This document shows positions 30,575 through 39,924 of a stretch of DNA of 64,000 nt, piece after piece. Under the pieces are notes generated by a model. That model saw only the letters and a list, made by a program, of their open reading frames with translations. It made no database searches and had not been told where the DNA came from. Each line of letters starts with the position of its first letter. Within the stretch, counting starts at the first letter, position 1. Position numbers and translations under genes: made by a program. The stretch is from Candidatus Gallionella acididurans. Its GTDB lineage: Bacteria > Pseudomonadota > Gammaproteobacteria > Burkholderiales > Gallionellaceae. The stretch spans positions 1 to 64,000 of the forward strand of contig LSLI01000004.1 of assembly GCA_001577345.1 (NCBI GenBank), in the 5' to 3' direction.

Positions 30575-31174
30575 TTATTTTTTCACCCATCCCTTGCGGA
30601 TCAAACCGGAAAATATCGCCAGATAAGCAGGCAGCAACAAATCCATCAACACCGCAACCAGCCTCCGTTCCACCCGGGAGATGAGCCAGACGCTGCCCAG
30701 TGCCACCAGCGCCGCGCCCAGGAAATCCAGCGGGAAATGCACCCCCAGATAAATACGTGCCCAGGCAACCGGTATTCCCAGCAGGGCCAGCACCCATCCC
30801 GCAAACCGGGTTTGCGCATGCATCAACAGACAGAATGCAACGGCCCAGATCAAGGTCAGATGGTCGCTCGGAAACGAGCTGTCACGGGCATGGGGAATCA
30901 GCGTCTGGCCGATTCCGGCCTCGAAAGGCCGGGGGTGATACCAGGCCAAACCGATCAACTGGTTGATAAACAAACCCGCCAATCCCGAAACCGTTGCGGC
31001 AACCAAAATCTGCCGGACAGCCGAACTGCCCCGCAACCAGCCGATGACCAGCCCCGCAGGCACCAGCCAGATCACGCCTTCCGCCAAAAACCTGGCAATG
31101 CCGACCGCGGCAGCCGGGGCGCCGGGCGCGGCGTTGAGCAGCATGAATAATGTGTAATTCAGATGTTCCATCAT
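30575..31174 (-). CDS. PAP2-family membrane phosphatase (undecaprenyl-PP phosphatase-like)
   Basis: IPHARDSSFPSDHLTLIWAVAF...ARIYLGVHFPLDFLGA (PAP2 signature). Confidence 0.9.
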   Translation of the reverse strand: MMEHLNYTLFMLLNAAPGAPAAAVGIARFLAEGVIWLVPAGLVIGWLRGSSAVRQILVAATVSGLAGLFINQLIGLAWYHPRPFEAGIGQTLIPHARDSSFPSDHLTLIWAVAFCLLMHAQTRFAGWVLALLGIPVAWARIYLGVHFPLDFLGAALVALGSVWLISRVERRLVAVLMDLLLPAYLAIFSGLIRKGWVKK

Positions 31175-31351
31175 CGCTCCAGGTCAATCCGGCCATCAGC
31201 ATCGCTGCGCAGATGGCCGGGCATATTCATTCGGCAGTCGGCCGGATATCCGCCCGACTGCCGGGATACCACCGGTGAAAATAATGTCTGCCGGGGTATT
31301 CATCGTCAACTGTTTCCCGCCAATCAAATTTAGCGCGGCCAAGATACTTCG

Positions 31352-34300
31352 CTAATTCCTGATCCCCGCCAGCATCTTCTCCAGCCGTTTCACAGAAACG
31401 ATCACCGGCGTTTTGAGTTCCTGCGCGAACAGCGACACGCGCAGTTCCTGCAACATCCAGGCAAATTCTTCCACGCGCGGATCGCTGTTGCCCTGCTGAA
31501 CCTGGCGCAACTTCTGCCAGGCCTGGGTCAGCGGCTGCATCTGCGCGATACACTGCGCATCGCGCGCCGGATTGGCGCGCAATTTTTCGATGCGCAAATT
31601 GATCGCCTTGAGATAGCGCGGCACATGCTGCAGGCGTTCATACGGTGTGTCGGCGATGAAGCGCTTGTGCAGCAGCCATTCAAGTTGCGCACGCACATCT
31701 TGCGATGCTTGCGCGTGCGCCTTGAGCTGGGGCAGGTTTTTTTGCACGGCCTGATATTCGGTCAGCACATTGCCGACCAGCCGTGCGAGTTCCTGCGCGA
31801 TCAGCAGCAGGCGGTTCTTCGCCTCCTTGCCGCGCGCGGTGAATTCCGCCTCGTTCGCCGGCAAGGGATCGTTCAGGCAACAACGCTCGAAGGTCATCGC
31901 CAGTATCTGTTGCTGCAATTCCTGCTGCGTGCCGCTAAACGGGGAATTGGGCGCCATGAACAGCATGCCCAGCCGCTGCGCGTCGGGCAGATTCTTTTCC
32001 AGATACTTCACCTGCTCTTTCAACAGCAGCATGAACAGGCGGCGCAAGCCGCCACGGTGCGCGGCCTGCGCAGCATCGCGGGTATCGAAGGCGCGCAGCA
32101 CCACCGCGTCGCCATCGTCCACCAGCGCGTTGAACAGCGTCACGGACTGTCCGGCGCGCTTCACTACGCTGGTCTCGGCGAAAACGCCAAAACTCCACGA
32201 GGTGTAGCGTTGTTCTGAAAGCGCCTCTCCCTTTTTCTCGGTCGCGGCAACGATCGTTGGCGCGGCGTGCGGCGCAAGTTCGCCATGCAATTGGGCAAAG
32301 TTGCGCGACATGCCGAGTTGGCGGCCATGCTCGTCGACGATGCGAAAATTCATCAGCAAATGCGGCGGCAACTGTTCCGGGCGGAACGCATCCAGCGGCA
32401 CATCGATCTGTTTCTGCTCGCGGATGTAGCGTGCCAGCGCCTGGAGCAGCGGCGCACCGGATGGCTGCACTTCACGGCAGAACGCCGCCGCGAATTCCGG
32501 CACCGGCACCAGATTGCGGCGCAGTTTTTGCGGCAGTGTCTTGACCAGTTGCGCCACCTTCTCCGCCAGGATACCCGGGATCAGCCATTCACAGCGCGCC
32601 GCGACCACCTGGTTGATCAGCGCGAGCGGCACGGTGAGCGTGATGCCGTCATCGTTCCTGCCCGGCGAAAAGTTGTAGCCCAGCGCGAAGCTGACGTTGT
32701 CCATGTTCAGCTGCGGCGGATACTGGTCGGTGGTGATGCCCGCCGCCTCGTGGCGCATCAGATCGTCCTTTTTCAGGTAGAGCAACTTCGGATCTTTGTG
32801 CTCCGCCTCCTTGCGCCACGCTTCGAAAGTCGCGCCGTTGTGGAGGCCATGCCCTGAGAAATGGCTGGGGATGCGGCTGTCGTAGAACGCGAAGATCAGC
32901 TCTTCGTCCACCAGCACATCGGGACGGCGCGATTTGTGCTCCAGTGCCTCGATGTCTGCGATCAGCTTCTGGTTATGCGCGAAAAATGGAGCGCGCGTCT
33001 CGAACTCGCCGCCGACCAGCGCCTGGCGTATGAACACCTCGCGCGACTCCGCCACATTCATCGGACCGTAATTCACGCGCTTTTTGGCATTGAGCAACAG
33101 GCCGTGCAGCGTGCTGCGCTCGTAGGCCACGACCTGCGCGGCTTTTTTTTCCCAATGCGGGTCGTAATAATGCCGCTTGATCAGATGACTGCCGACCTCT
33201 TCCAGCCACTCCGGTTCGATGCGCGCGACGCAACGCGCGTACAAACGGTGCGTCTCTATCAGTTCGCCCGCCATCACCCATTTCGTGCCTTTTTTTGCCA
33301 GCACCGAATTCGGCGCGATGAAGAACTTGATGCCGCGCGCGCCCAGGTACTCGTTGCTTTCCACGCTCTTCATGCCGATGTTGCCGAGCAGCCCGCACAA
33401 CAGGGCCTTGTGGATCTGCTCGTAGGTGGCGGGTTGCGCCCCCTCCCCAACCCCTCCCCCGAGGGGAGAGGGGCTAACCCCATGCACTCCGCCAGACTGT
33501 TCCCTCTCCCCTCGGGGAAGGGCTAGGGAGGGGGTGCTTGTAGATGATTTTTCACACAGCCAGTCAAACAAACTTTGCAGCACCCCCTCAGTATTCGTCA
33601 GCACCTCATTGTTCCAAAAACGCAGCACCTTGATCCCCTGCGCTTCCAGCCAGTCACTACGTTTATCATCGTGCGCACGTTGCGCTTCCTCGGCATGTTG
33701 CCCCCCATCCAGCTCAATCGCCAGCTTTGCCTGATGACAATAAAAGTCCAGAATATATGAACCTGCCGGATGCTGGCGTCGAAAATCGTATCCGAGAATC
33801 TGATTTCTACGCAACAACTGCCAAAGCAGATTTTCGGCGTCCGTTGCATTTTTTCGCAGTTCGCGCGCGCGGGTCAGAAGCGCTTCAGGCAACGCGGAAT
33901 GACGCAAAGGACTCTCCCCCTCCCCAGCCCTCCCCCGGTGAGAGAGGGAGTTTTTTAGCATCCCCATTTCCGCAACCTGCCCGTGCAGCTGCTGGTGCAG
34001 CTCGCGCCACTCGCGCAGCCGTAGCGGCGACAGGAAATTCCTGCGGCACTCTTCAGCTAGCAGGCGATTGGACTTTTTATCCGCCAGCGCCTGCTCGAAC
34101 CATGCCCATATCTTCGGGTAGGCGAGAAAATCCGAACGCTCGTCGGCAAACCGCTTGTGCGCCGCGTCCGCCGCTTCCTGTCTGTCCAGCGGACGTTCAC
34201 GCGGGTCCTGCACTGACAGCGCGCTGGCGATGATCAGGATCTCCGTCAGGCAGTGATATTGCCGCCCCGCCAGCAGCAGGCGTGCGATCTTCGGGTCGAG

Positions 34301-35695
34301 CGGCAATTTTGCGAGTTCATGGCCCAACTGGGTGAGTTGGCGTGACTCGTCTATCGCGCCGAGTTCGGCGAGCAACTGGTAGCCGTCCGCGATCATGCGC
34401 GGGGTGGGCGGTTCGATAAATGGAAATTCTGAAATTTCCCCGAGTTCAAGCGCGCTCATGCGCAGGATCACGGTCGCCAGAGACACGCGGAAAATTTCCG
34501 GGTCGGTGAATTCCACGCGCTGCAAAAAATCCGCCTCGTCGTACAAGCGCACGCACACGCCGCTCATCACGCGACCGCAACGCCCGGCACGCTGGTTCGC
34601 GGCGGCGCGCGAGATCTTCTCGATGTGCAGCTGCTCAACCTTCTGCCGGATGCTGTAGCGGTTCACCCGCGCCAAGCCGCAGTCGATCACGTAACCGATA
34701 TTGGGCACGGTCAGCGAGGTTTCCGCGACGTTGGTCGCCAGCACCACGCGCCGCTGAGCACCGGTCTTGAACACCCTGTCCTGTTCCGCCGCCGACAGCC
34801 GTGCGAACAGCGGCAGCACCTCTATTCCTTTCGGGTGGTGCTTGCGCAAGGCTTCCGCGGTGTCGCGTATCTCGCGCTCTCCGGGCAGGAATACCAGCAC
34901 GTCGCCGCGCAAGCCCCCCGCCGCGAGTTCAACCAGCGCGCTGCTCACCGCCTGCGGCACATCCTGCGCCTCCCCCTCCTCGCTGATCTGCAGCGGGCGA
35001 TAGCGTGTCTCGACCGGATAACTGCGCCCGGACACTTCGATCACCAATGCATTGAAATGCCTGGAGAAGCGGTCGGCGTCCAGCGTCGCGGAAGTGATGA
35101 TCAGCTTGAGATCCGGGCGGCGCGGCAACAGCTGCTTGAGGTAGCCGAGCAGGAAATCGATGTTCAGGCTGCGCTCGTGCGCCTCGTCGATGATCAGCGT
35201 GTCGTAATTCCTGAGCAGCGGGTCGCTGTGGATCTCGGCCAGCAGGATGCCGTCGGTCATCAGCTTGACGCTGGTGTCCTGCGACACCTTGTCGTGGAAG
35301 CGCACCTTGTAGCCGACCGCGCCGCCCAGCTCGGTCTTCAACTCGAACGCGATGCGCGTCGCAACGGTGCGCGCCGCCACCCGTCGCGGCTGAGTATGGC
35401 CGATGCAGCCCAGCACCCCGCGCCCCAGCGTCAGGCAGATCTTAGGCAACTGCGTGGTCTTGCCCGAGCCGGTTTCGCCGCACACGATCACCACCTGGTT
35501 ATCGGCAATGGCGCGCGCCAGGTCCTCGCGCTTCTGCACCACCGGCAGGTCGGCCGGAAATTCTATCGCGGCAAGGGAATCAAGGCGCGCCTTGCGGCGC
35601 AGGGCAGCCGGAGATAAAACAGCATTCACGTTCTGTACCAGAAAAACAGCAGGAATCGGCGCGGGGCCATCTCTGCAGGAAGGATAGAAATTCAA
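31352..35695 (-). CDS. hrpA: ATP-dependent RNA helicase HrpA carrying an in-frame DUF559 endonuclease-domain insertion
   Basis: GETGSGKTTQ, DEAHERSLNIDFLLGYL, QRAGRCGR. The helicase is continuous on both sides of a ~520-bp in-frame insert at ~33437-33957. Start codon uncertain. Confidence 0.93.
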   Translation of the reverse strand: MNFYPSCRDGPAPIPAVFLVQNVNAVLSPAALRRKARLDSLAAIEFPADLPVVQKREDLARAIADNQVVIVCGETGSGKTTQLPKICLTLGRGVLGCIGHTQPRRVAARTVATRIAFELKTELGGAVGYKVRFHDKVSQDTSVKLMTDGILLAEIHSDPLLRNYDTLIIDEAHERSLNIDFLLGYLKQLLPRRPDLKLIITSATLDADRFSRHFNALVIEVSGRSYPVETRYRPLQISEEGEAQDVPQAVSSALVELAAGGLRGDVLVFLPGEREIRDTAEALRKHHPKGIEVLPLFARLSAAEQDRVFKTGAQRRVVLATNVAETSLTVPNIGYVIDCGLARVNRYSIRQKVEQLHIEKISRAAANQRAGRCGRVMSGVCVRLYDEADFLQRVEFTDPEIFRVSLATVILRMSALELGEISEFPFIEPPTPRMIADGYQLLAELGAIDESRQLTQLGHELAKLPLDPKIARLLLAGRQYHCLTEILIIASALSVQDPRERPLDRQEAADAAHKRFADERSDFLAYPKIWAWFEQALADKKSNRLLAEECRRNFLSPLRLREWRELHQQLHGQVAEMGMLKNSLSHRGRAGEGESPLRHSALPEALLTRARELRKNATDAENLLWQLLRRNQILGYDFRRQHPAGSYILDFYCHQAKLAIELDGGQHAEEAQRAHDDKRSDWLEAQGIKVLRFWNNEVLTNTEGVLQSLFDWLCEKSSTSTPSLALPRGEREQSGGVHGVSPSPLGGGVGEGAQPATYEQIHKALLCGLLGNIGMKSVESNEYLGARGIKFFIAPNSVLAKKGTKWVMAGELIETHRLYARCVARIEPEWLEEVGSHLIKRHYYDPHWEKKAAQVVAYERSTLHGLLLNAKKRVNYGPMNVAESREVFIRQALVGGEFETRAPFFAHNQKLIADIEALEHKSRRPDVLVDEELIFAFYDSRIPSHFSGHGLHNGATFEAWRKEAEHKDPKLLYLKKDDLMRHEAAGITTDQYPPQLNMDNVSFALGYNFSPGRNDDGITLTVPLALINQVVAARCEWLIPGILAEKVAQLVKTLPQKLRRNLVPVPEFAAAFCREVQPSGAPLLQALARYIREQKQIDVPLDAFRPEQLPPHLLMNFRIVDEHGRQLGMSRNFAQLHGELAPHAAPTIVAATEKKGEALSEQRYTSWSFGVFAETSVVKRAGQSVTLFNALVDDGDAVVLRAFDTRDAAQAAHRGGLRRLFMLLLKEQVKYLEKNLPDAQRLGMLFMAPNSPFSGTQQELQQQILAMTFERCCLNDPLPANEAEFTARGKEAKNRLLLIAQELARLVGNVLTEYQAVQKNLPQLKAHAQASQDVRAQLEWLLHKRFIADTPYERLQHVPRYLKAINLRIEKLRANPARDAQCIAQMQPLTQAWQKLRQVQQGNSDPRVEEFAWMLQELRVSLFAQELKTPVIVSVKRLEKMLAGIRN
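33437..33957 (-). mobile_element. Candidate palindrome-flanked DUF559 cassette inserted in hrpA
   Basis: LLTRARELRKNATDAENLLWQLLRRNQILGYDFRRQHPAGSYILDFYCHQAKLAIELDGGQHAEEAQRAHDDKRSDWLEAQGIKVLRFWNNEVLTNTEGVLQSL = DUF559; flanked by GC-rich palindromes at 33441-33480, 33503-33540 and 33911-33952. Confidence 0.75.
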
Positions 35696-35916
35696 AACAC
35701 CGGGGATTCATTCTCAGCGCCGCTTGAGGCGGCACACCCTATCTTACCGAAAGCGCGGCCATAGGAAAAGCGGACTGCGTCTGGCTATCGATTCAAACCG
35801 TCCGCGTCCCCAAGACGCCAACAGTTGCCTGGCAATAATCAGGATTGCGGTATGATGCGCCGCGGTGCAAATCAGGATTTATTTACTCATTACTGATCTT
35901 TCCGTTATTCATTACA

Positions 35917-35986
35917 CCGTTCGCCCTGAGGTATCGAAGGGTGTAGACCGCCTGGTGATTGGGCTTCGATACCTCAGCCCGAACGG
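35917..35986. repeat. Inverted repeat (CCGTTCGSCCTGAGGTATCGAAG family)
   Basis: Arms 35917-35939 and 35964-35986 are inverted copies with one mismatch in 23. Confidence 0.9.
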
Positions 35987-36120
35987 CATGTTTGTCGCTA
36001 ATTATGGAATGCTCAATAAGATCGATCAACCCGCAAAAGCTGAACCACTGCCCCATTGTTTGGTCTCAGTCCGGCTTGAAATATATTTCAACATTTTTAT
36101 TCCATCGTAAGGAGACCGCT

Positions 36121-36849
36121 TTGAAAACCCAATTGCACAAACTGCTCGCCTATACCGCAACCATCCTGGTGGTCGCGACAGCCCTCACCGTGATGACAGG
36201 CTGCTCACAAAAACCAAGCGCCGAAGAAAGCGCCGCGCAAACCCAGGCAATAGTCGACAAGGCCGTCGCGGAAGCCAAGCAGCAGATCCTTGCCGACCAG
36301 GCCGCGGAAAAAGCCAGGCAGGATGCTGCCGCAGCAGCCCAGGCCGAGGAAAATGCCAAGGCAAAAACCGAACATGAAGCCGCCATTGCCGCCGCGAAGA
36401 AGGAACTCCTCGCCGAACAGCGTGCCGCCGCGAAAAAACCGCGCAGCGCCGAACAACAGGCGGCCGCGAATGGCGCTTATCCGCCACCACCACCCCCGCC
36501 CGGCTATAGAACAGTGTGCGCCAATTGCGGGGTGGTCACTTCCATCAACGCGGTTGAATCAGAAGGCCAGGGATCGGGTTTGGGCGCCATTGCAGGCGGA
36601 CTGGCGGGCGGTTTGCTGGGCAACCAGGTCGGCAATGGAACCGGGCGTGACTTGACGACCATCGCCGGCGCAGTGGGCGGCGCATTTGCCGGCAACAAGA
36701 TCGAGAAAACCGCGAAGAAGACCACGGGTTACGACATTGTCATCAGAATGGATACGGGCACGCAGCATACCGTTCATCAGAATACCGTCCCCGGACTTGC
36801 GATCGGACAGAGGGTCAAAATTGAAAATGGCGTGGCCGTTGCAAATTGA
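36121..36849 (+). CDS. Glycine-zipper 2TM outer-membrane lipoprotein (SlyB-like C-terminus)
   Basis: Lipobox VMTGCSQK, Ala-rich coiled coil, GLGAIAGGLAGGLLGNQVGNGTGRDLTTIAGAVGGAFAGNKIE; TTG start. Confidence 0.85.
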   Translation: MKTQLHKLLAYTATILVVATALTVMTGCSQKPSAEESAAQTQAIVDKAVAEAKQQILADQAAEKARQDAAAAAQAEENAKAKTEHEAAIAAAKKELLAEQRAAAKKPRSAEQQAAANGAYPPPPPPPGYRTVCANCGVVTSINAVESEGQGSGLGAIAGGLAGGLLGNQVGNGTGRDLTTIAGAVGGAFAGNKIEKTAKKTTGYDIVIRMDTGTQHTVHQNTVPGLAIGQRVKIENGVAVAN

Positions 36850-36919
36850 CAGCCTGAATATTGGGGTGCGTTACTTGGTGCCGGCTTTGCAAGCGGCTTG
36901 ATGTTTCGCAGCATGGGCG

Positions 36920-36955
36920 GCGCGCCGGTTGATAGCCGGCGCGCTGTTTTTTTCA
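36920..36955 (+). terminator. Rho-independent terminator
   Basis: gcgcgccgg-ttgatag-ccggcgcgc-tgtttttttc. Confidence 0.8.
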
Positions 36956-36982
36956 GGCTGCTGCGGCCCCGATCAGCCCCGC

Positions 36983-37327
36983 TTATTCCGTCACCAGTGT
37001 AACCCTGGTTTCCGCGGTCGCCTTGTCGATATCCAGGCGGATTTCACAGTATTCGGTGTTTTCGCTGACCGGGGTGGGGTCGTCCGCGCAACTGCATCCG
37101 CCTATCACGCCGCTGTACAGGATTCCCGCCCTGACACGGATCAGGTCTTCCGACTCTGCAATGTTATTGATCATCACCGTGATGGGTTCGGCTGTCACAT
37201 GGCTGCTGATCGACAAGCCCTGCTGCAAAGGCAGCCGGTCGGCGCCCAGCAGCTCGATTTCCCGTTTCAGGATATCCCCGAATCCGGGCGTGCCCCAGGC
37301 GCTCAATGCCTTATGAAGTTGAATCAT
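36983..37327 (-). CDS. Conserved hypothetical protein
   Basis: 114-aa ORF with GCSCADDPTP motif; downstream of and convergent with the glycine-zipper gene terminator. Confidence 0.6.
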   Translation of the reverse strand: MIQLHKALSAWGTPGFGDILKREIELLGADRLPLQQGLSISSHVTAEPITVMINNIAESEDLIRVRAGILYSGVIGGCSCADDPTPVSENTEYCEIRLDIDKATAETRVTLVTE

Positions 37328-37344
37328 CTTGAAAACACTGATTC

Positions 37345-37455
37345 GCCACAGAGAACACAGAGAGGAAACAATTGGTTGCCGTAAATATTGATATCACCCA
37401 TCAGGTGAACCGGAAAATCAACTGGAACCCGCTTCATCTCTGTGTTCTCTGTGGC
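37345..37455. repeat. Inverted repeat gccacagagaacacagaga ... tctctgtgttctctgtggc
   Basis: Perfect 19-bp arms at 37345-37363 and 37437-37455. Confidence 0.95.
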
Positions 37456-37684
37456 TTGAATTGTGGTTTTTAGGATCATGGTATCGTCACCTGCATGCTT
37501 GCCGCTGACAGACATCGCGGCAGCGATGGAGCAATTTTACCGGTATCCCGTTGGTTCTGGATATAACAGAATCACCGGGTTTTTGTCTCCCGGGCTACAG
37601 CCCGCTTGATCAAGAAGCGCCGGTGCCGGGCGATGAATCGATTCTGCTGCCTTCCCCTTAACAAGTCACGTGTATCATCACCCC

Positions 37685-38545
37685 ATGAAAATCCCCAAAA
37701 GAATCGAACCGCTTGTCGAGGACGGCGTGGTTGACAGCGTCCTGCGCCAGCTGATGAGCGGAAAGGAAGCCATGGTCTATGTCGTCCAGTGCGGCGGCGA
37801 GATACGTTGCGCAAAGGTATACAAGGAAGCCAACCAGCGCGGCTTCCACCAAGCCGTCCACTATACCGAAGGCCGCAAGGTCAAGAACAGCCGCCAGGCG
37901 CGCGCGATGGAAAAAGGCTCCCGCTATGGCCGCAAGGAACAGGAATCGGCCTGGCAGCGATCCGAGGTTGACGCCCTGTACAAACTCGCCGCAGCCGGAG
38001 TGCGCGTGCCGCACCCCTACGGATTTTACGAGGGCGTGCTGCTGATGGAACTGGTGTCGGACGAAAATGGCGCGCCGGCTCCCAGGCTCAACGACCTGGA
38101 GCTCTCTGAACAGCAAGCCCGGGAATTTCATGCCACGCTGATCCGGCAGGTGGTGTTGATGCTGTGCGCAGGCATCGTTCACGGTGACCTGTCCGAATTC
38201 AACATACTCGTCGACAGCCATGGTCCGGTCATCATCGACCTGCCCCAGGCGGTGGATGCCTCCGCAAACAACAATGCCAGCCGCATGCTGGAACGGGACG
38301 TCGACAACCTGGCAAATTACTTCGGCCAATTTGTCCCGGAACTGAAAGCCACACAGTACGGCAAGGAAATATGGGCGCTCTACCAGCGCGGCGAATTGTT
38401 TCCCGACACACCGTTGACCGGCAGTTTCAAGCTGGACGAAAAAACGGCTGACGTGCGTGCCGTGATGCGCGAGATAGATTCCGCGCGCGACGATCATGCG
38501 GCCAAACTGCGCTACCAGCAGCTCAAGAGAGAAGAAGGCCGTTAA
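37685..38545 (+). CDS. RIO1-like serine/threonine protein kinase
   Basis: MKIPKRIEPLVEDGVVDSVLRQLMSGKEAMVYVV..., IVHGDLSEFNILV, VIIDLPQAVD. Confidence 0.92.
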   Translation: MKIPKRIEPLVEDGVVDSVLRQLMSGKEAMVYVVQCGGEIRCAKVYKEANQRGFHQAVHYTEGRKVKNSRQARAMEKGSRYGRKEQESAWQRSEVDALYKLAAAGVRVPHPYGFYEGVLLMELVSDENGAPAPRLNDLELSEQQAREFHATLIRQVVLMLCAGIVHGDLSEFNILVDSHGPVIIDLPQAVDASANNNASRMLERDVDNLANYFGQFVPELKATQYGKEIWALYQRGELFPDTPLTGSFKLDEKTADVRAVMREIDSARDDHAAKLRYQQLKREEGR

Positions 38546-38588
38546 GCTGTGCGCGTCCCTTCGGTCACCCTGATCTTTTTCCGCTGAT

Positions 38589-39485
38589 TCACAAGCCCAT
38601 CAGCAGCAGCCACAGCGGCAACGTCAGCGCGGACAGCAGCGTACTCAGCATCACCTGCGCGGCGATCGTGTCGCCGTCGCCGCCCATGCGTTTCGCCAGC
38701 ACATAAGCCACCGTGGACACCGGCAGCGCCGCCAGCAATACGACGATGTGAAAATACACGCCGCTCAGTCCGAATGCCCTGGCCAGCCCCCATGCAATCG
38801 CGGGCAACACCAGCAGCTTCACTGTCACGCCATACCACAGCGTGCCGGCATGCCTGTTCAGCCCCTGCATGCGCAGTCCCGCACCGACGACGACCAGACC
38901 CAGCGGCAGCGAGGCTTGCGACAGCAATCCCAGCATCGCGTCCAGCATGCCCGGCAAATGCCAGCCGCAGAGACTGAACGTGATACCGCCCGCGGTCGCG
39001 ACGATCAGCGGGTTGAGCAGGATCTCCTTGAGCCAGTGGCTCTCGCTGTGGCGCGCCAGCATCAGCACCGCGGCAACGTTGGCGAGGGGCACCATGAAGC
39101 CGATCAATATCCCGATCGCGGCGAGCCCCGCGTGCCCGTGCAACCCACCCGCGATCGCAAGGCCTACATAGCTGTTGAAACGGAATGAAGTCTGGAAAGT
39201 CGCCGAGTACACTTTCGGCGGAGCATGAACCAGGTATTTCGCGGAGTAGCCGAGCACGATGCCCGAACACATGAACAGCGCGGCGACGGACAGCATCGGC
39301 GTCGCCGCACCCAGATCGACCTCGAAATGTGAAAGCGTGCTGAACAGCAGCGCGGGGAAAAACACGTGGTAGACCAGCCGGTCCATCTGCGGCCAGAAAT
39401 CCTCGCGCAAACCAAACCAGCGGCGCATGGACACGCCCAGCAGGATAAGCAGGAAGATCGGAACAATGATACGCGCGACAAACAT
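38589..39485 (-). CDS. AEC-family (auxin efflux carrier-like) transporter
   Basis: Polytopic protein with RFNSYVGLAIAG and NPLIVATAGGITFSLCGWHLP motifs. Confidence 0.85.
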   Translation of the reverse strand: MFVARIIVPIFLLILLGVSMRRWFGLREDFWPQMDRLVYHVFFPALLFSTLSHFEVDLGAATPMLSVAALFMCSGIVLGYSAKYLVHAPPKVYSATFQTSFRFNSYVGLAIAGGLHGHAGLAAIGILIGFMVPLANVAAVLMLARHSESHWLKEILLNPLIVATAGGITFSLCGWHLPGMLDAMLGLLSQASLPLGLVVVGAGLRMQGLNRHAGTLWYGVTVKLLVLPAIAWGLARAFGLSGVYFHIVVLLAALPVSTVAYVLAKRMGGDGDTIAAQVMLSTLLSALTLPLWLLLMGL

Positions 39486-39507
39486 GATTATTCAGCACCC
39501 CTTATAT

Positions 39508-39747
39508 TCATTTTATATTTGCCGCCCGCCCCGCCAGCACATTCAGCGCCGCCTCGTCGAAAGGCCAATCAAGCTCCGCCCCGCTGTCAGCACGCCGCAC
39601 CACGGGAATGCGCATGCCGTATTTTTCAAGCAGCGCCTCATCTTCCGCAATGTCGATATATTCGGTCGTCAACCCTGCAGCATGAAGCACCGCCCCGGCC
39701 TGTTCGCACAAATGGCAGTATCGGGTTCCGTATAGCAACAGTTTCAT
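39508..39747 (-). CDS. Glutaredoxin-like family protein
   Basis: MKLLLYGTRYCHLCEQAGAVL...YGMRIPVVRRADSGAELDWPFD. Confidence 0.9.
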   Translation of the reverse strand: MKLLLYGTRYCHLCEQAGAVLHAAGLTTEYIDIAEDEALLEKYGMRIPVVRRADSGAELDWPFDEAALNVLAGRAANIK

Positions 39748-39924
39748 TTCCGCCTCTGCATGCACGGGAGTTGTTCCAGCCGGCCGAGACTCCCGGCCCC
39801 GCGCAACACCAGCATGATCAGCCATGCCGCTGACTGCACGGGAATGCGCTTGTCGTGGCGGCATGAAAAGTTGGGGGAGTTTTGCCCGGTGCACCGGCTC
39901 TCATCGTAGCGCTGTCGGCCATTG

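Noticed and set aside
34625-35617. 330-aa plus-strand ORF
   Set aside because: Antisense to the hrpA helicase domain.
35865-36110. 81-aa plus-strand ORF upstream of the lipoprotein gene
   Set aside because: Mostly made of the inverted repeat at 35917-35986; not credible coding sequence.
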